Positions 1-6,200 of a DNA stretch of 6,687 nucleotides are shown piece by piece (position 1 is the stretch's first letter; the number at the start of each line of letters is the position of its first letter). A program made the translations under genes and the position numbers. Below the pieces are notes generated by a model. The model was not told the DNA's origin. It did no database searches and was given only the letters and a program-made list of their open reading frames with translations. Source of the stretch: Deltaproteobacteria bacterium (lineage in GTDB: Bacteria > Myxococcota_A > Polyangia > Polyangiales > Houyiibacteriaceae); contig JAFDFW010000112.1 in assembly GCA_019309605.1 (NCBI GenBank), forward strand, positions 1-6,687. Direction: 5' to 3'.

Positions 1-133
1 TTCCGGTGAGCTCGCCGCTGCGGACGAGGCTCCGCACCGACTCAGCGTGTGCGTGTAGAAACTCCCCGGCTGCTTTCACCGGTACTAGAGGCGGGAGTTG
101 GCTTACTGCGGAGTCAAAAGCGTTTTGTTTCAT
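1..133 (-). CDS. Probable excisionase, HTH_17/MerR-like DNA-binding protein (partial, cut by left edge)
   Basis: An open frame runs from an ATG at 133-131 to the left edge: 44 codons, with no stop. Residues 13-44 read LPPLVPVKAAGEFLHAHAES followed by VRSLVRSGELTG. This has the layout of excisionase-family HTH_17 domains: an 'LPPLxxVxEAAxFL' start, a helix-turn-helix, then 'xLVRSGELxx' leading into the wing. Such proteins bind DNA at attachment sites and direct a tyrosine recombinase towards excision; some are plain regulators. The frame lies 63 bases behind the integrase stop on the same strand, which fits an int-xis pair. The start is uncertain: no good ribosome binding site precedes the ATG, and an in-frame GTG at 79-77 is an alternative. 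The wing and C-terminus are outside the window. The family call rests on recognising the motif by eye. Confidence 0.62.
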   Translation of the reverse strand, partial: MKQNAFDSAVSQLPPLVPVKAAGEFLHAHAESVRSLVRSGELTG

Positions 134-141
134 TCAAAACG
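121..141. promoter_or_regulatory. Hairpin with the excisionase ATG in its loop
   Basis: CGTTTTG (121-127) and CAAAACG (135-141) form a perfect 7-bp inverted repeat with a 7-base loop. On the minus strand the loop reads AATGAAA and contains the proposed excisionase start codon (133-131). It could control access to the start, or be a weak terminator behind the integrase, although only a short T-run follows it. The pairing is seen; the role is inference. Confidence 0.35.
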
Positions 142-172
142 TATCTCAGAAAGACTCCCGGTCATGCCGATA

Positions 173-196
173 TGCGCCAAAAAATGTTTTGGCACA
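173..196 (-). terminator. Stem-loop directly behind the integrase stop, possible weak terminator
   Basis: GCCAAAA (176-182) pairs with TTTTGGC (187-193) around an AATG loop. Two further pairs lie outside one mismatch (173-174 with 195-196). The structure abuts the integrase TAG at 199-197. No U-tract follows it on the minus strand, so it may only protect the mRNA end or separate int from the next gene. Confidence 0.33.
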
Positions 197-1546
197 CTAC
201 CTGGCGACGGCACGCAAACGCTTCGGTCCCCCGGACACTGCTTTGACGATGCGGGTAGCGTGCTCCTTGATCCCCAACACGCTTTCCAAGTTCCGCAAAG
301 TCGGGTCAATGCCATGCACTAGGCCGCTGTAGTTTCGCTCCATGACAGCCACCCCGTGCCCCAGTTGCTTTGCTGCCATGTAGGCGCTCGCGCCCCCAAA
401 AATTCCGGGGCTGTTGACTAGGAAAGTGCTGCAAGTCCGGCGCAACGCTTGCCAAGTGAAAGAAGCCGGAGCCCCGTAGTCTTTCCGAAGGCGTTTCAGA
501 GCTCCTTTAGCCTCGTCCTCGGTCACGTCCCACACCTTCCCGCGTCCGCCCGTCCGTAGCTTTTGAGCCGCCATGAGCCGCCGCAGTGCGGGGCTGACAC
601 TTAGGCTGACGGTGCGCGGCTTCTTGGTTTTCGAGTGAGCCGCCCGGATCTGAAATTGCCCCGTCGCCTTCCCCGAATGGTCCAGCGCGTCTAGGTCCAC
701 GTCCCGCCAGTCTAACCCTACGGCTTCATTCAATCGGCAACCGGTCAGCAACACGAATAGCGCAAAGCCGCTGATCGGCTGATAGCGCGGCGTGCTGCCT
801 TCGGCCTCGCTTTCGGCCTTTTCCTCACGGGTCAGTGCATAGGTCGCGGCGTCGTGGCGCTCGCAAGCTTCTAGGAGTTTGCGCGCCTTTGCGGGGCTCA
901 GAAACCCCCGAAGTTCGGTCGCGGTCTGCTCCTGCTTGATCCGTTTCAGATCCGCATAGTCCAGCCTCGGACACAGGTCCGCGTCAATCCAGTATCCAAG
1001 CATCCGTTTGACGGCACGAATCCATTTGTTGAAGGTGCTGGCGCTGTTGGCTTCCGCCAGTAGCCATTCCCGAAAAGCGATCACTTGCCCCCGCGTCAGA
1101 TCGTCGCAAGTCCGCACGCGGTGCTCGTCGGCCCATCGTAGGAAGCGATCGGTCCCCTCGGCGTAGGTTTCCCGCGTCCGCTCGCGCTTCTTGACTAGGC
1201 TTGCATAGAAACGCTTCTCAGCCGCCCGTAGCGGCGTCCCCGTCGCCCGCACGGCCCCGCCTTCCAGTTCCAGCCGCCGCCGCCCTAGGCGCTCCGATTC
1301 CCTAACGGCGTAGTCCTCCCGATCGACTATCGTGGTGAGCGTCCGATCCAGCGTCTTGCGTACAATCTTTCCGCTGTCCGGGTCCCGATAGCGCACCCCC
1401 CACCAGGTTGCGCCGGATCGCTTCACTTCGCCGGTCTTGGGATCAATGCGCTCGCGTGCGGGTATCGGCTTCACAAGCGTCACGCGAGGGTGTTTTCGTT
1501 TCTTCGGCACGGCTTGCTTCTCCAGTGCCAGTACTAGTGCCAGCAC
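197..1546 (-). CDS. Tyrosine recombinase / site-specific integrase
   Basis: A 449-residue phage/ICE-type integrase that catalyses strand exchange between an element's attP and a chromosomal attB. Residues about 44-80 (GATWWGVRYRDPDSGK and onwards) look like an arm-type beta-sheet DNA-binding domain. Residues about 105-200 form the helical core-binding domain, and about 215-425 the catalytic domain. Visible catalytic residues are R271 (LLTGCRLNEA), K306 or K308 (HSKTKKPRTV), R369 (WQALRRT), H397 (QLGHG) and the nucleophile Y406 (MERNY), nine residues after H397 as is usual. The His expected three residues before R369 is Gln366. The GTG start at 1546 has AGGA five bases upstream (1555-1552). 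The first residues (MLALVLAL) are odd, and an in-frame GTG at 1510-1508 with GGAG nine bases upstream is a real alternative. The gene lies about 130 bases from a truncated tRNA-Arg, which marks it as the recombinase of an element ending there. Confidence 0.94.
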   Translation of the reverse strand: MLALVLALEKQAVPKKRKHPRVTLVKPIPARERIDPKTGEVKRSGATWWGVRYRDPDSGKIVRKTLDRTLTTIVDREDYAVRESERLGRRRLELEGGAVRATGTPLRAAEKRFYASLVKKRERTRETYAEGTDRFLRWADEHRVRTCDDLTRGQVIAFREWLLAEANSASTFNKWIRAVKRMLGYWIDADLCPRLDYADLKRIKQEQTATELRGFLSPAKARKLLEACERHDAATYALTREEKAESEAEGSTPRYQPISGFALFVLLTGCRLNEAVGLDWRDVDLDALDHSGKATGQFQIRAAHSKTKKPRTVSLSVSPALRRLMAAQKLRTGGRGKVWDVTEDEAKGALKRLRKDYGAPASFTWQALRRTCSTFLVNSPGIFGGASAYMAAKQLGHGVAVMERNYSGLVHGIDPTLRNLESVLGIKEHATRIVKAVSGGPKRLRAVAR

Positions 1547-1560
1547 TATTGTCCTGTCAA
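1524..1560 (-). promoter_or_regulatory. Integrase start region: TTGACA, RBS and 8-bp direct repeats
   Basis: On the minus strand TTGACA (1560-1555) overlaps the AGGA ribosome binding site (1555-1552) of the GTG at 1546. CTGGCACT then occurs twice (1543-1536 and 1531-1524), 12 bases apart, just inside the coding start. If TTGACA is a -35 box, the best -10 at 18-bp spacing (TAGTAC) matches only three of six consensus bases; transcription would then begin inside the frame and favour the GTG at 1510. The direct repeats could be a repressor or recombinase arm site. The motifs are seen; the function is inference. Confidence 0.3.
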
Positions 1561-1673
1561 CTCGCTGGTTCCCGTTGATTCTGGCAGGCTGCTAGTTGAG
1601 CCCTGAAAACCAGTGTTTTCTGCGGCAAGCTTAGTTTTGCAGCGAATTCGCATTGCTCGAAAATGCCCTGTTT
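1547..1673. other. Terminal non-coding segment of the integrated element
   Basis: This segment lies between the integrase start and the tRNA fragment and carries no gene. It is AT-richer than its surroundings around 1600-1672. It contains GAAAAC-CAGT-GTTTTC (1605-1620), a perfect 6-bp inverted repeat, and a weaker GCATT/AATGC pair (1650-1654 with 1662-1666). Short repeats beside an attachment core are the expected place for integrase and excisionase binding. The exact crossover point cannot be set without the other end of the element. Confidence 0.5.
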
Positions 1674-1723
1674 CCGGCCTACGGAGCCGGGGGTTGGAGG
1701 TTCGAGTCCTCCTGAGTCCGCCA
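1674..1723 (+). pseudogene. 3' fragment of tRNA-Arg(ACG), candidate attachment-site remnant
   Basis: The fragment folds as the 3' two thirds of a tRNA. Anticodon stem CCGGC (1674-1678) and GCCGG (1686-1690) enclose the loop CTACGGA (1679-1685), whose anticodon is ACG (arginine). A 5-base variable loop GGGTT (1691-1695) follows. Then come T-stem GGAGG (1696-1700), T-loop TTCGAGT (1701-1707), T-stem CCTCC (1708-1712), acceptor strand TGAGTCC (1713-1719), discriminator G (1720) and encoded CCA (1721-1723). The 5' half should begin GGACTCA and carry a D-arm; neither occurs in the preceding 130 bases. Tyrosine recombinases often use the 3' part of tRNA genes from the anticodon arm onwards as attB. 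With an integrase just to the left, this is best read as the displaced native 3' end at one boundary of the element. It is not expected to give a functional tRNA. Confidence 0.85.
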
Positions 1724-1947
1724 AGGTTGTTCCGGTGAATACGTGACTACCGGCGAATCAAGAAAATAGGTGCTGCTACTGATGCGGCTACCCGATGCGC
1801 GCCCGTGGTACGCCCCCCAAGATGCTCGTTCGCGTTCACCAGGCCTTTGCCCCGCACGTGGAAAACCATGCGGGGCCGAGCGTACAAGGCGAATGGTGTT
1901 GCGGCGAAGCCAGCTTGGAACGCGAAGCCTACTTTCGACACGTTAGA
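1724..1947. other. Intergenic segment between tRNA fragment and lipoprotein operon
   Basis: No recognised gene lies here. On the minus strand a 64-codon frame (GTG at 1941 to a stop at 1747) begins six bases after the stop of the last lipoprotein gene and includes pieces such as ALYARPRMVFHVRGKGL. It has no convincing ribosome binding site and no family that I recognise, and it spans the strong hairpin at 1849-1876. It could be an unrecognised small gene, a decayed one, or chance. Confidence 0.3.
1849..1876. terminator. GC-rich hairpin downstream of the lipoprotein operon
   Basis: GCCCCGCA (1849-1856) pairs perfectly with TGCGGGGC (1869-1876). Beyond a 2-base bulge, TGG pairs with CCA around an AAAA loop. 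The hairpin lies about 70 bases behind the stop of the last operon gene on the minus strand. No U-tract follows on either strand, so termination without Rho is uncertain. It could equally be a dispersed palindromic repeat. Confidence 0.38.
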
Positions 1948-3546
1948 TCACTTTTCTGAATCTCTAACTAAGGGGTTGTACTCGGCTCCCGCAGCGATCC
2001 AGGCCACCACCTGCGCTCGATGCTCGTCTGTGACCAGGTCGTTGGACTCGCGACTTCCGATGGGCATCGGTGCGCCGCATGGAGGTTCGAATCCGAACTT
2101 GGCCACCAGCAGACTCGCATCGGGATCGCCAGGGATCACACGTGCACTGAAGTCGTTCTCACAAAGGGCGCTTGGGGCCACGTCTACCAATGCGCAGTAG
2201 GCCTCTTGTTTGGAGCGGAAGAGCAACCCGCCGTCGCCATCGTTGTGGCAGAAGCCCGCGGCACAGCCCCTGGAACAGAACAGCTCGTCGTAGATAGCGG
2301 AGAAGGAGGGATCGTAGGTCGGGTTGATCCAGAGCTCGATCGGCACACCCAAGCAGTCGTCACCCTCGGGTTCCGGCAGGTTGTCGCAGTCCGGCGGAGT
2401 GTGCAGAATGTGCTTCGCGCTCGCATCCGCGAGCGCTCCCATGGCTACTGCGGCACTTTCGACCGCGACATACATTGTGGTGAGCGCGTGGTAGCCGGCC
2501 TGAATCGCCGCAAGCTCATCATCCAACAGCGGGGTTGCCGTGGAATCCCCGAGCGGATCACAGGATGGGGTCGCCTGGCTCACTGCCATGTCCTCGAAGC
2601 GGCCGTCAAAACAACAGACGTGTTGCTCGCGAGCGAAAACCCCCGGGCCAGACAAACGGCCATCGGTCCCAGCGAGCGTCGCCTCGAAGCAAAACTCTGC
2701 CGAGTCAAAGCTTCCGATGAGACTCAGGTCATAGTGGGTCTCGGCGCCGCTCTGCTCATCGTATTGGAGACTTGCGGTGATCGTTGGTCCAACGTTGAAC
2801 GCGAGAGAGCCCGAACGGCCATCGCCGCCGCGCGAAATCGAATCCTCACCTGAGGCTCCGAAGTCGATCTGTTGGGCCCCGTCTGAGCTCGCAAGGAACC
2901 CCTGAATTTGCGTGATATCGAACGAGCCTAGCTCCGCGCGTGGGTCGGGGCTTGCATCGCCTTCCGCGCGAATGATATCGACGCCATCGACCCGCAGCAT
3001 CGCGGTCACGTGCGCCTCCTCCGAGTCTCCCGCGCAGCTCAGGAATAGGCTCCCGATGAGGGTTTCGGTATCGGGGGTGTCATCTGCGATTTCGTAGACG
3101 CTGAAGCTCACCGAGCCGTCGGGCTCGGCGCGATCACTGGTTGGCTCGTAGGCGTTGGTCGCTTCGTTGTAGGCGAATTGCATGCCGTCGACGGACCCCA
3201 GCGCGCACGGCGGATCGTCGCCGTCTTTGTTTGTAGCGGCGGGAACCGACGTCTGCATCGCGTCCGCGAGGGCCGGACCGACATGCGACACAGTGAAGCG
3301 TACTCCGTCAATGAGCGATCGGTTCTTGCCGATGATCTCGACGGCCAAGCTATCGATGCCACTGAGCACGCTCCCAATTGGTGTGCCCCTGTCTCCGCCG
3401 CCACCGGTTCCGCCAGCGCCTCCGTCACCTGCCGTGCCGCCGACGCCTTGGTCGCCGGAGCTGCCGTTGGTACACCCGACGGCAAACGACAGCCCAAGCA
3501 TCAAAGCTGTGGCGGTCCTGACCGTATTCGCTTGTGCCTTCGTCAT
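1948..3546 (-). CDS. Lipoprotein with C-terminal cytochrome-like CX4CH...MP domain
   Basis: A 532-residue protein predicted to be exported and lipid-anchored. The signal peptide ends in LSFAVGC, with Cys25 as the likely lipid site, and a Gly-rich linker follows (about 28-55). Residues about 60-310 appear beta-rich, with scattered Cys including a CC pair at 311-312; I recognise no family for this part. Residues about 340-380 are Ala-rich and helical. Residues 415-525 resemble the planctomycete/myxobacterial cytochrome-c-like module: CSRGCAAGFCHNDGDGGLLF (424-443), then the IPGDPDASLLVAK type motif (471-483), GAPMP with M494, and a final helix VVAWIAAGAEY. CAAGFCH (428-434) is a CX4CH rather than CXXCH motif, so haem binding is possible but unproven. 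The ATG at 3546 has a perfect AGGAGG five bases upstream. It is the last gene of the operon, 14 bases after its neighbour. The substrate or partner is unknown. Confidence 0.88.
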   Translation of the reverse strand: MTKAQANTVRTATALMLGLSFAVGCTNGSSGDQGVGGTAGDGGAGGTGGGGDRGTPIGSVLSGIDSLAVEIIGKNRSLIDGVRFTVSHVGPALADAMQTSVPAATNKDGDDPPCALGSVDGMQFAYNEATNAYEPTSDRAEPDGSVSFSVYEIADDTPDTETLIGSLFLSCAGDSEEAHVTAMLRVDGVDIIRAEGDASPDPRAELGSFDITQIQGFLASSDGAQQIDFGASGEDSISRGGDGRSGSLAFNVGPTITASLQYDEQSGAETHYDLSLIGSFDSAEFCFEATLAGTDGRLSGPGVFAREQHVCCFDGRFEDMAVSQATPSCDPLGDSTATPLLDDELAAIQAGYHALTTMYVAVESAAVAMGALADASAKHILHTPPDCDNLPEPEGDDCLGVPIELWINPTYDPSFSAIYDELFCSRGCAAGFCHNDGDGGLLFRSKQEAYCALVDVAPSALCENDFSARVIPGDPDASLLVAKFGFEPPCGAPMPIGSRESNDLVTDEHRAQVVAWIAAGAEYNPLVRDSEK

Positions 3547-3551
3547 GCCGC

Positions 3552-3557
3552 CCTCCT
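3552..3557 (-). promoter_or_regulatory. Shine-Dalgarno AGGAGG of the cytochrome-like lipoprotein gene
   Basis: AGGAGG ends five bases before the ATG at 3546-3544 and begins three bases after the upstream stop codon (3563-3561). This fixes the start and suggests re-initiation by ribosomes leaving the preceding gene. Confidence 0.75.
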
Positions 3558-3560
3558 GAG

Positions 3561-4592
3561 CTACGGGTCAGGGCCCAGCGTGATTCCAGTCAGCAACCAG
3601 TTTCCGCGAATGATCTCGGTCGGGTTGCTGCCGTCGAGGTTGGCGGTGCCGACAGCGCCGGTGACGATGCCAGTGTAGTACATCTTGCCGGCCCCGAGGT
3701 CGAGCGTGAGACCGATCGCTTCGCCGACGTCCCTGACGAGGATCTCGCGGTCGTCTCGCGTCGCAGCGCTCGCGCCCAAAGGTAGCGCCATTGGCGCCCG
3801 GCTCACGGTGTCGTCCCCGCGGTCGGTCCAGTAGAGCATGTCCTCATCGACGTCGAGGTCGAGGTCGATCGGTTCGAGCAATCCTTCGAACAGCACTTCG
3901 ATGTCGCTGCGGTTCGTGCTGTCTTCGCCGTTGGGCATGTCGAAGCTCGCACGTTTGATCGCACCCACCCCGCCTTCGGTGGGACCCTTCTGGGACCAGT
4001 AGAACTGCCTGGCCGCGACGTCGAGGGCCATGCCCACGGCATGGTTGGCGAGGTCGCTTCGGGCGGCGTCTCCGGTGGCTATCGTTACGAGCGTCTCGAT
4101 GTCCGAGCCGTCGAGGTTCGCGCGCATGACACGCATACCTTCGCGGTCGGACCAGTACAGCTTAGCGTTGACTGGGTCGATGCGGAGCTGCTTCGGGGTA
4201 TGGGTACCGCCGGGCGGAACGATCGTTGTGATGTTCGTTCCATCGAGTTCGGCGCGCATGACGAAACCGTCGTTGGACGCGGCCACGCCCATGTTCGTCC
4301 AGTAGACATGCCGGGCCACGCCATCGACGGCCACGCCATCGGCACCCTGGCTTTCGCCGTCAGCGAAGTCCCGTAGTTCGTTCCCGTCGAGTGTTGTCGA
4401 CAGCACGCCACCAGCCCAGTTCAGGAAATACAGGTGAGTAGGTGCTTGCGCGCCACCGCTACCACCCGGTCCGCCCGTGGCCGTCCCGCCACAGCCGAGC
4501 GCAAGAGTACACCCCACAACCAAGACCATCCAAGGCGATGCAGAACATCGTGCATGTGGGTCGGCCTTAAGGGAATGTGATTGTTTGCTCAT
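3561..4592 (-). CDS. YWTD-type (LDL-receptor class B-like) beta-propeller lipoprotein
   Basis: A 343-residue secreted protein. The signal peptide WMVLVVGCTLALGC (21-34) has two possible lipidation cysteines, C28 and C34. C34 is favoured by the longer hydrophobic stretch and the Gly-rich linker that follows; C28 fits the lipobox pattern better. Residues about 52-340 form a six-bladed propeller: LYFLN (54-58), YWTN (97-100), YWSD (146-149), YWSQ (198-201), YWTD (254-257) and YYTG (305-308). Most blades also carry the 'xxxxLDGxxxxxL' strand, for example RAELDGTN and RANLDGSD. Such propellers bind ligands or partner proteins; no enzymatic residues are evident. The frame stays open upstream to 4865, but the ATG at 4592 is chosen because it overlaps the previous stop as ATGA (4592-4589), is followed by a signal peptide, and the upstream part is Arg-rich antisense-type sequence. 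It is the middle gene of the operon. Confidence 0.9.
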   Translation of the reverse strand: MSKQSHSLKADPHARCSASPWMVLVVGCTLALGCGGTATGGPGGSGGAQAPTHLYFLNWAGGVLSTTLDGNELRDFADGESQGADGVAVDGVARHVYWTNMGVAASNDGFVMRAELDGTNITTIVPPGGTHTPKQLRIDPVNAKLYWSDREGMRVMRANLDGSDIETLVTIATGDAARSDLANHAVGMALDVAARQFYWSQKGPTEGGVGAIKRASFDMPNGEDSTNRSDIEVLFEGLLEPIDLDLDVDEDMLYWTDRGDDTVSRAPMALPLGASAATRDDREILVRDVGEAIGLTLDLGAGKMYYTGIVTGAVGTANLDGSNPTEIIRGNWLLTGITLGPDP

Positions 4593-6091
4593 AGTCCGTA
4601 CGCTGTCATGCTGCCAGGCAGCGGTGCGCTTCCGGGGCGATTCAGATGGAAGCCCTGGCCCACGTAGAGCATTCCATTCACTATGGTCAGTCCGCCGCCT
4701 CGTCCGTCTGGCATAGGCTCGCTCCACAACAGGTCGCCGGTGTCGGCGTCGTACGCCAGGAGCGTGGAGGTCTCGACGAGGAACCCGGCGTCGCCCGTGT
4801 AGATGATGCCGCCCGCGTAGGTGGGCGCCCCGAAGTTCCGCGAACCGTTGTGCGACTTCTGCCACAGGATGCTGCCGTCACCCGCGTTGACGGCCAGCAT
4901 ACTGCTGACCGTGAACAGATCGCCGTGGTTGATGGCGATGTACAATACCCCGTCGTGGTACGCCGCTGGCGCCATGATGCCGCCCAAGGTGCTTCCAAAA
5001 ATTGTTTTCCCTTCGGGCGTCGTGAAGTTCGTACTCCAGATCCGCTGGCCGGTGTCTCGATCGTGCACATGGTACCAGCCCGCCTTGTCCCCGACCCCCA
5101 CCACTTCCCGGGAGCCAATGATGAACAAGTTCGGCGTCGCGCCCACGTCCGCATCGATGCCGCCAGTGGCGCTGGTATAGTCGTCATCCTCCGTGAACTG
5201 GACGTGCCAGACCAGCTCGCCGGTCATGTAGTCGATGGCGAGCAGCGCGTCGGAATAGGGGCTCACGGGCTGGTAGTACCCGTTGCCGGTCCCGACGTAC
5301 GCGAGTTTCCGCGTCGTATCGAGTGTGGCCGACGACCAGACCGACACGCCGGCGCCGTACTGCGTACCGTCCGGACCCTTCGTCGTTTCGAATACCCACA
5401 GGATCTCGCCACTTTCGATGTCGATGCCGTGTACGTTGCCAAAGAAGTCGTCGAGAATGTCTTCGGGGATGGGCTGGCCGTCGCTCGAGGTTCCGTTGCC
5501 ACTCACGCCTAGGACGAGGATTCCGTCCGCCACCGAGGGGGAGCCGTAGAGATGCACGTGTTTGCTCGCCCTGACAGGTGTGTTCCATTCTTCGCTTCCG
5601 TCCTCGATGTCCAGCTTGACGACGTCACCCTTCCGCAGCGCCACGTACAGATAGCCGTCCGAGAGGAACGGCGTGGATGACACGCCGGGAAGGTCGCCGC
5701 CGTAGCTACTGTTGGTCCAGACCTCTTCGCCGGTTACCGCGTCCGCGGCCCTCACCGAGCCGCCCCAGTCGGCCCAGTACGCGACCCCGTCCACCACGAG
5801 CGGCGTGGCAGTCATGCCGGGTGCCTCCCAGGTCCATTTCACGGTGAGGTCCGCGACGGTAGCCGGGACGATCACAGTTTCGTTGATGTTGGCGCGGGTG
5901 TGTGCGTAGTCCTTGCCGAAGGCAAACCACGTTTCGCCACCGTCACCGCCGCTGCCGGCGGCACCACCATCGCCGCCCGTGTCACCGGAACCACCACTAC
6001 CACCGGCGGCAGTCGTCTCGTCGCTACAACCACCAATGGGAAGTGCGGTCAACGCGAGGACACAAACCCAATGCAAAACGAGTCGTCCCAT
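4589..6091 (-). CDS. PQQ-type beta-propeller lipoprotein (quinoprotein dehydrogenase-like)
   Basis: A 500-residue exported protein. The signal peptide ends ALPIGGC (Cys22 lipid site), with a Ser/Gly-rich linker to about residue 52. The rest is one propeller built of PQQ-like repeats. After a first strand DLTVKWTW, the 'AxDxxTGxxxW' signature recurs seven times: AADAVTGEEVW, KLDIEDGSEEW, GIDIESGEILW, AIDYMTGELVW, VHDRDTGQRIW, AVNAGDGSILW and AYDADTGDLLW, consistent with eight blades. VGTGNGYYQP and DVGATPNLFI followed by VGVGDKAGWYHVHD resemble polyvinyl-alcohol-dehydrogenase-type quinoproteins. Those usually also carry a cytochrome c domain with CXXCH, and this protein has none; bound PQQ and catalysis are therefore unproven. 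It may oxidise an alcohol and pass electrons to a partner, or be a structural propeller. The ATG at 6091 is preferred over the adjacent GTG at 6094, because GGGAG lies six bases before the ATG. It overlaps both neighbours. Confidence 0.92.
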   Translation of the reverse strand: MGRLVLHWVCVLALTALPIGGCSDETTAAGGSGGSGDTGGDGGAAGSGGDGGETWFAFGKDYAHTRANINETVIVPATVADLTVKWTWEAPGMTATPLVVDGVAYWADWGGSVRAADAVTGEEVWTNSSYGGDLPGVSSTPFLSDGYLYVALRKGDVVKLDIEDGSEEWNTPVRASKHVHLYGSPSVADGILVLGVSGNGTSSDGQPIPEDILDDFFGNVHGIDIESGEILWVFETTKGPDGTQYGAGVSVWSSATLDTTRKLAYVGTGNGYYQPVSPYSDALLAIDYMTGELVWHVQFTEDDDYTSATGGIDADVGATPNLFIIGSREVVGVGDKAGWYHVHDRDTGQRIWSTNFTTPEGKTIFGSTLGGIMAPAAYHDGVLYIAINHGDLFTVSSMLAVNAGDGSILWQKSHNGSRNFGAPTYAGGIIYTGDAGFLVETSTLLAYDADTGDLLWSEPMPDGRGGGLTIVNGMLYVGQGFHLNRPGSAPLPGSMTAYGL

Positions 6092-6195
6092 CACAAGCTC
6101 CCTTCGCGCCTGAGCGCAGCGCAGGGTCCGGTGTCAGCGCACCCGAACGGATGCGAACCAGGGACACTCGGCGGTGTGCGAACGTGTGGCTTCAT
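6091..6195 (-). CDS. Small open frame, 34 residues, coupled to the PQQ propeller gene
   Basis: ATG at 6195-6193 opens a frame of 34 codons with no internal stop, ending in TGA at 6093-6091. That stop shares its A with the ATG of the next gene (TGATG). A strong GGAGG (6205-6201) stands five bases before the ATG. The peptide starts MKPHVRTPPSVPGSHP, continues with FGCADTGPCAAL and ends RREGSL. It has six prolines (one PP pair) and two cysteines, and no signal peptide, membrane segment or known family. The ribosome binding site of the propeller gene lies inside its last codons, so its translation probably governs entry into the operon. It is probably a leader peptide or coupling cistron. A free-standing function is possible, and chance cannot be excluded. 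Confidence 0.5.
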   Translation of the reverse strand: MKPHVRTPPSVPGSHPFGCADTGPCAALRREGSL

Positions 6196-6200
6196 GGCCA

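Noticed and set aside
1..9. TTCCGGTGA at 1-9 repeated at 1730-1738, as possible att direct repeats
   Set aside because: Only nine bases match. The left copy lies inside the excisionase coding frame and the right one is outside the tRNA fragment, so chance is the better explanation.
1640..1723. A complete tRNA gene, possibly with an intron
   Set aside because: No GGACTCA acceptor strand or D-arm is found in the preceding 130 bases, and an integrase is adjacent, so a truncated gene fits better than a split one.
2020..2853. 277-codon plus-strand open frame
   Set aside because: It lies wholly antisense to the cytochrome-like lipoprotein gene. It has no recognisable domain, signal or ribosome binding site, and long antisense frames are common in GC-rich DNA.
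4593..4865. Upstream extension of the YWTD propeller frame
   Set aside because: It would overlap the preceding gene by more than 270 bases and add an Arg/His-rich stretch ahead of the signal peptide. The ATGA overlap start at 4592 explains the data better.
4646..5512. 288-codon plus-strand open frame
   Set aside because: It is antisense to the PQQ propeller gene, whose regular repeats leave no doubt about the coding strand.
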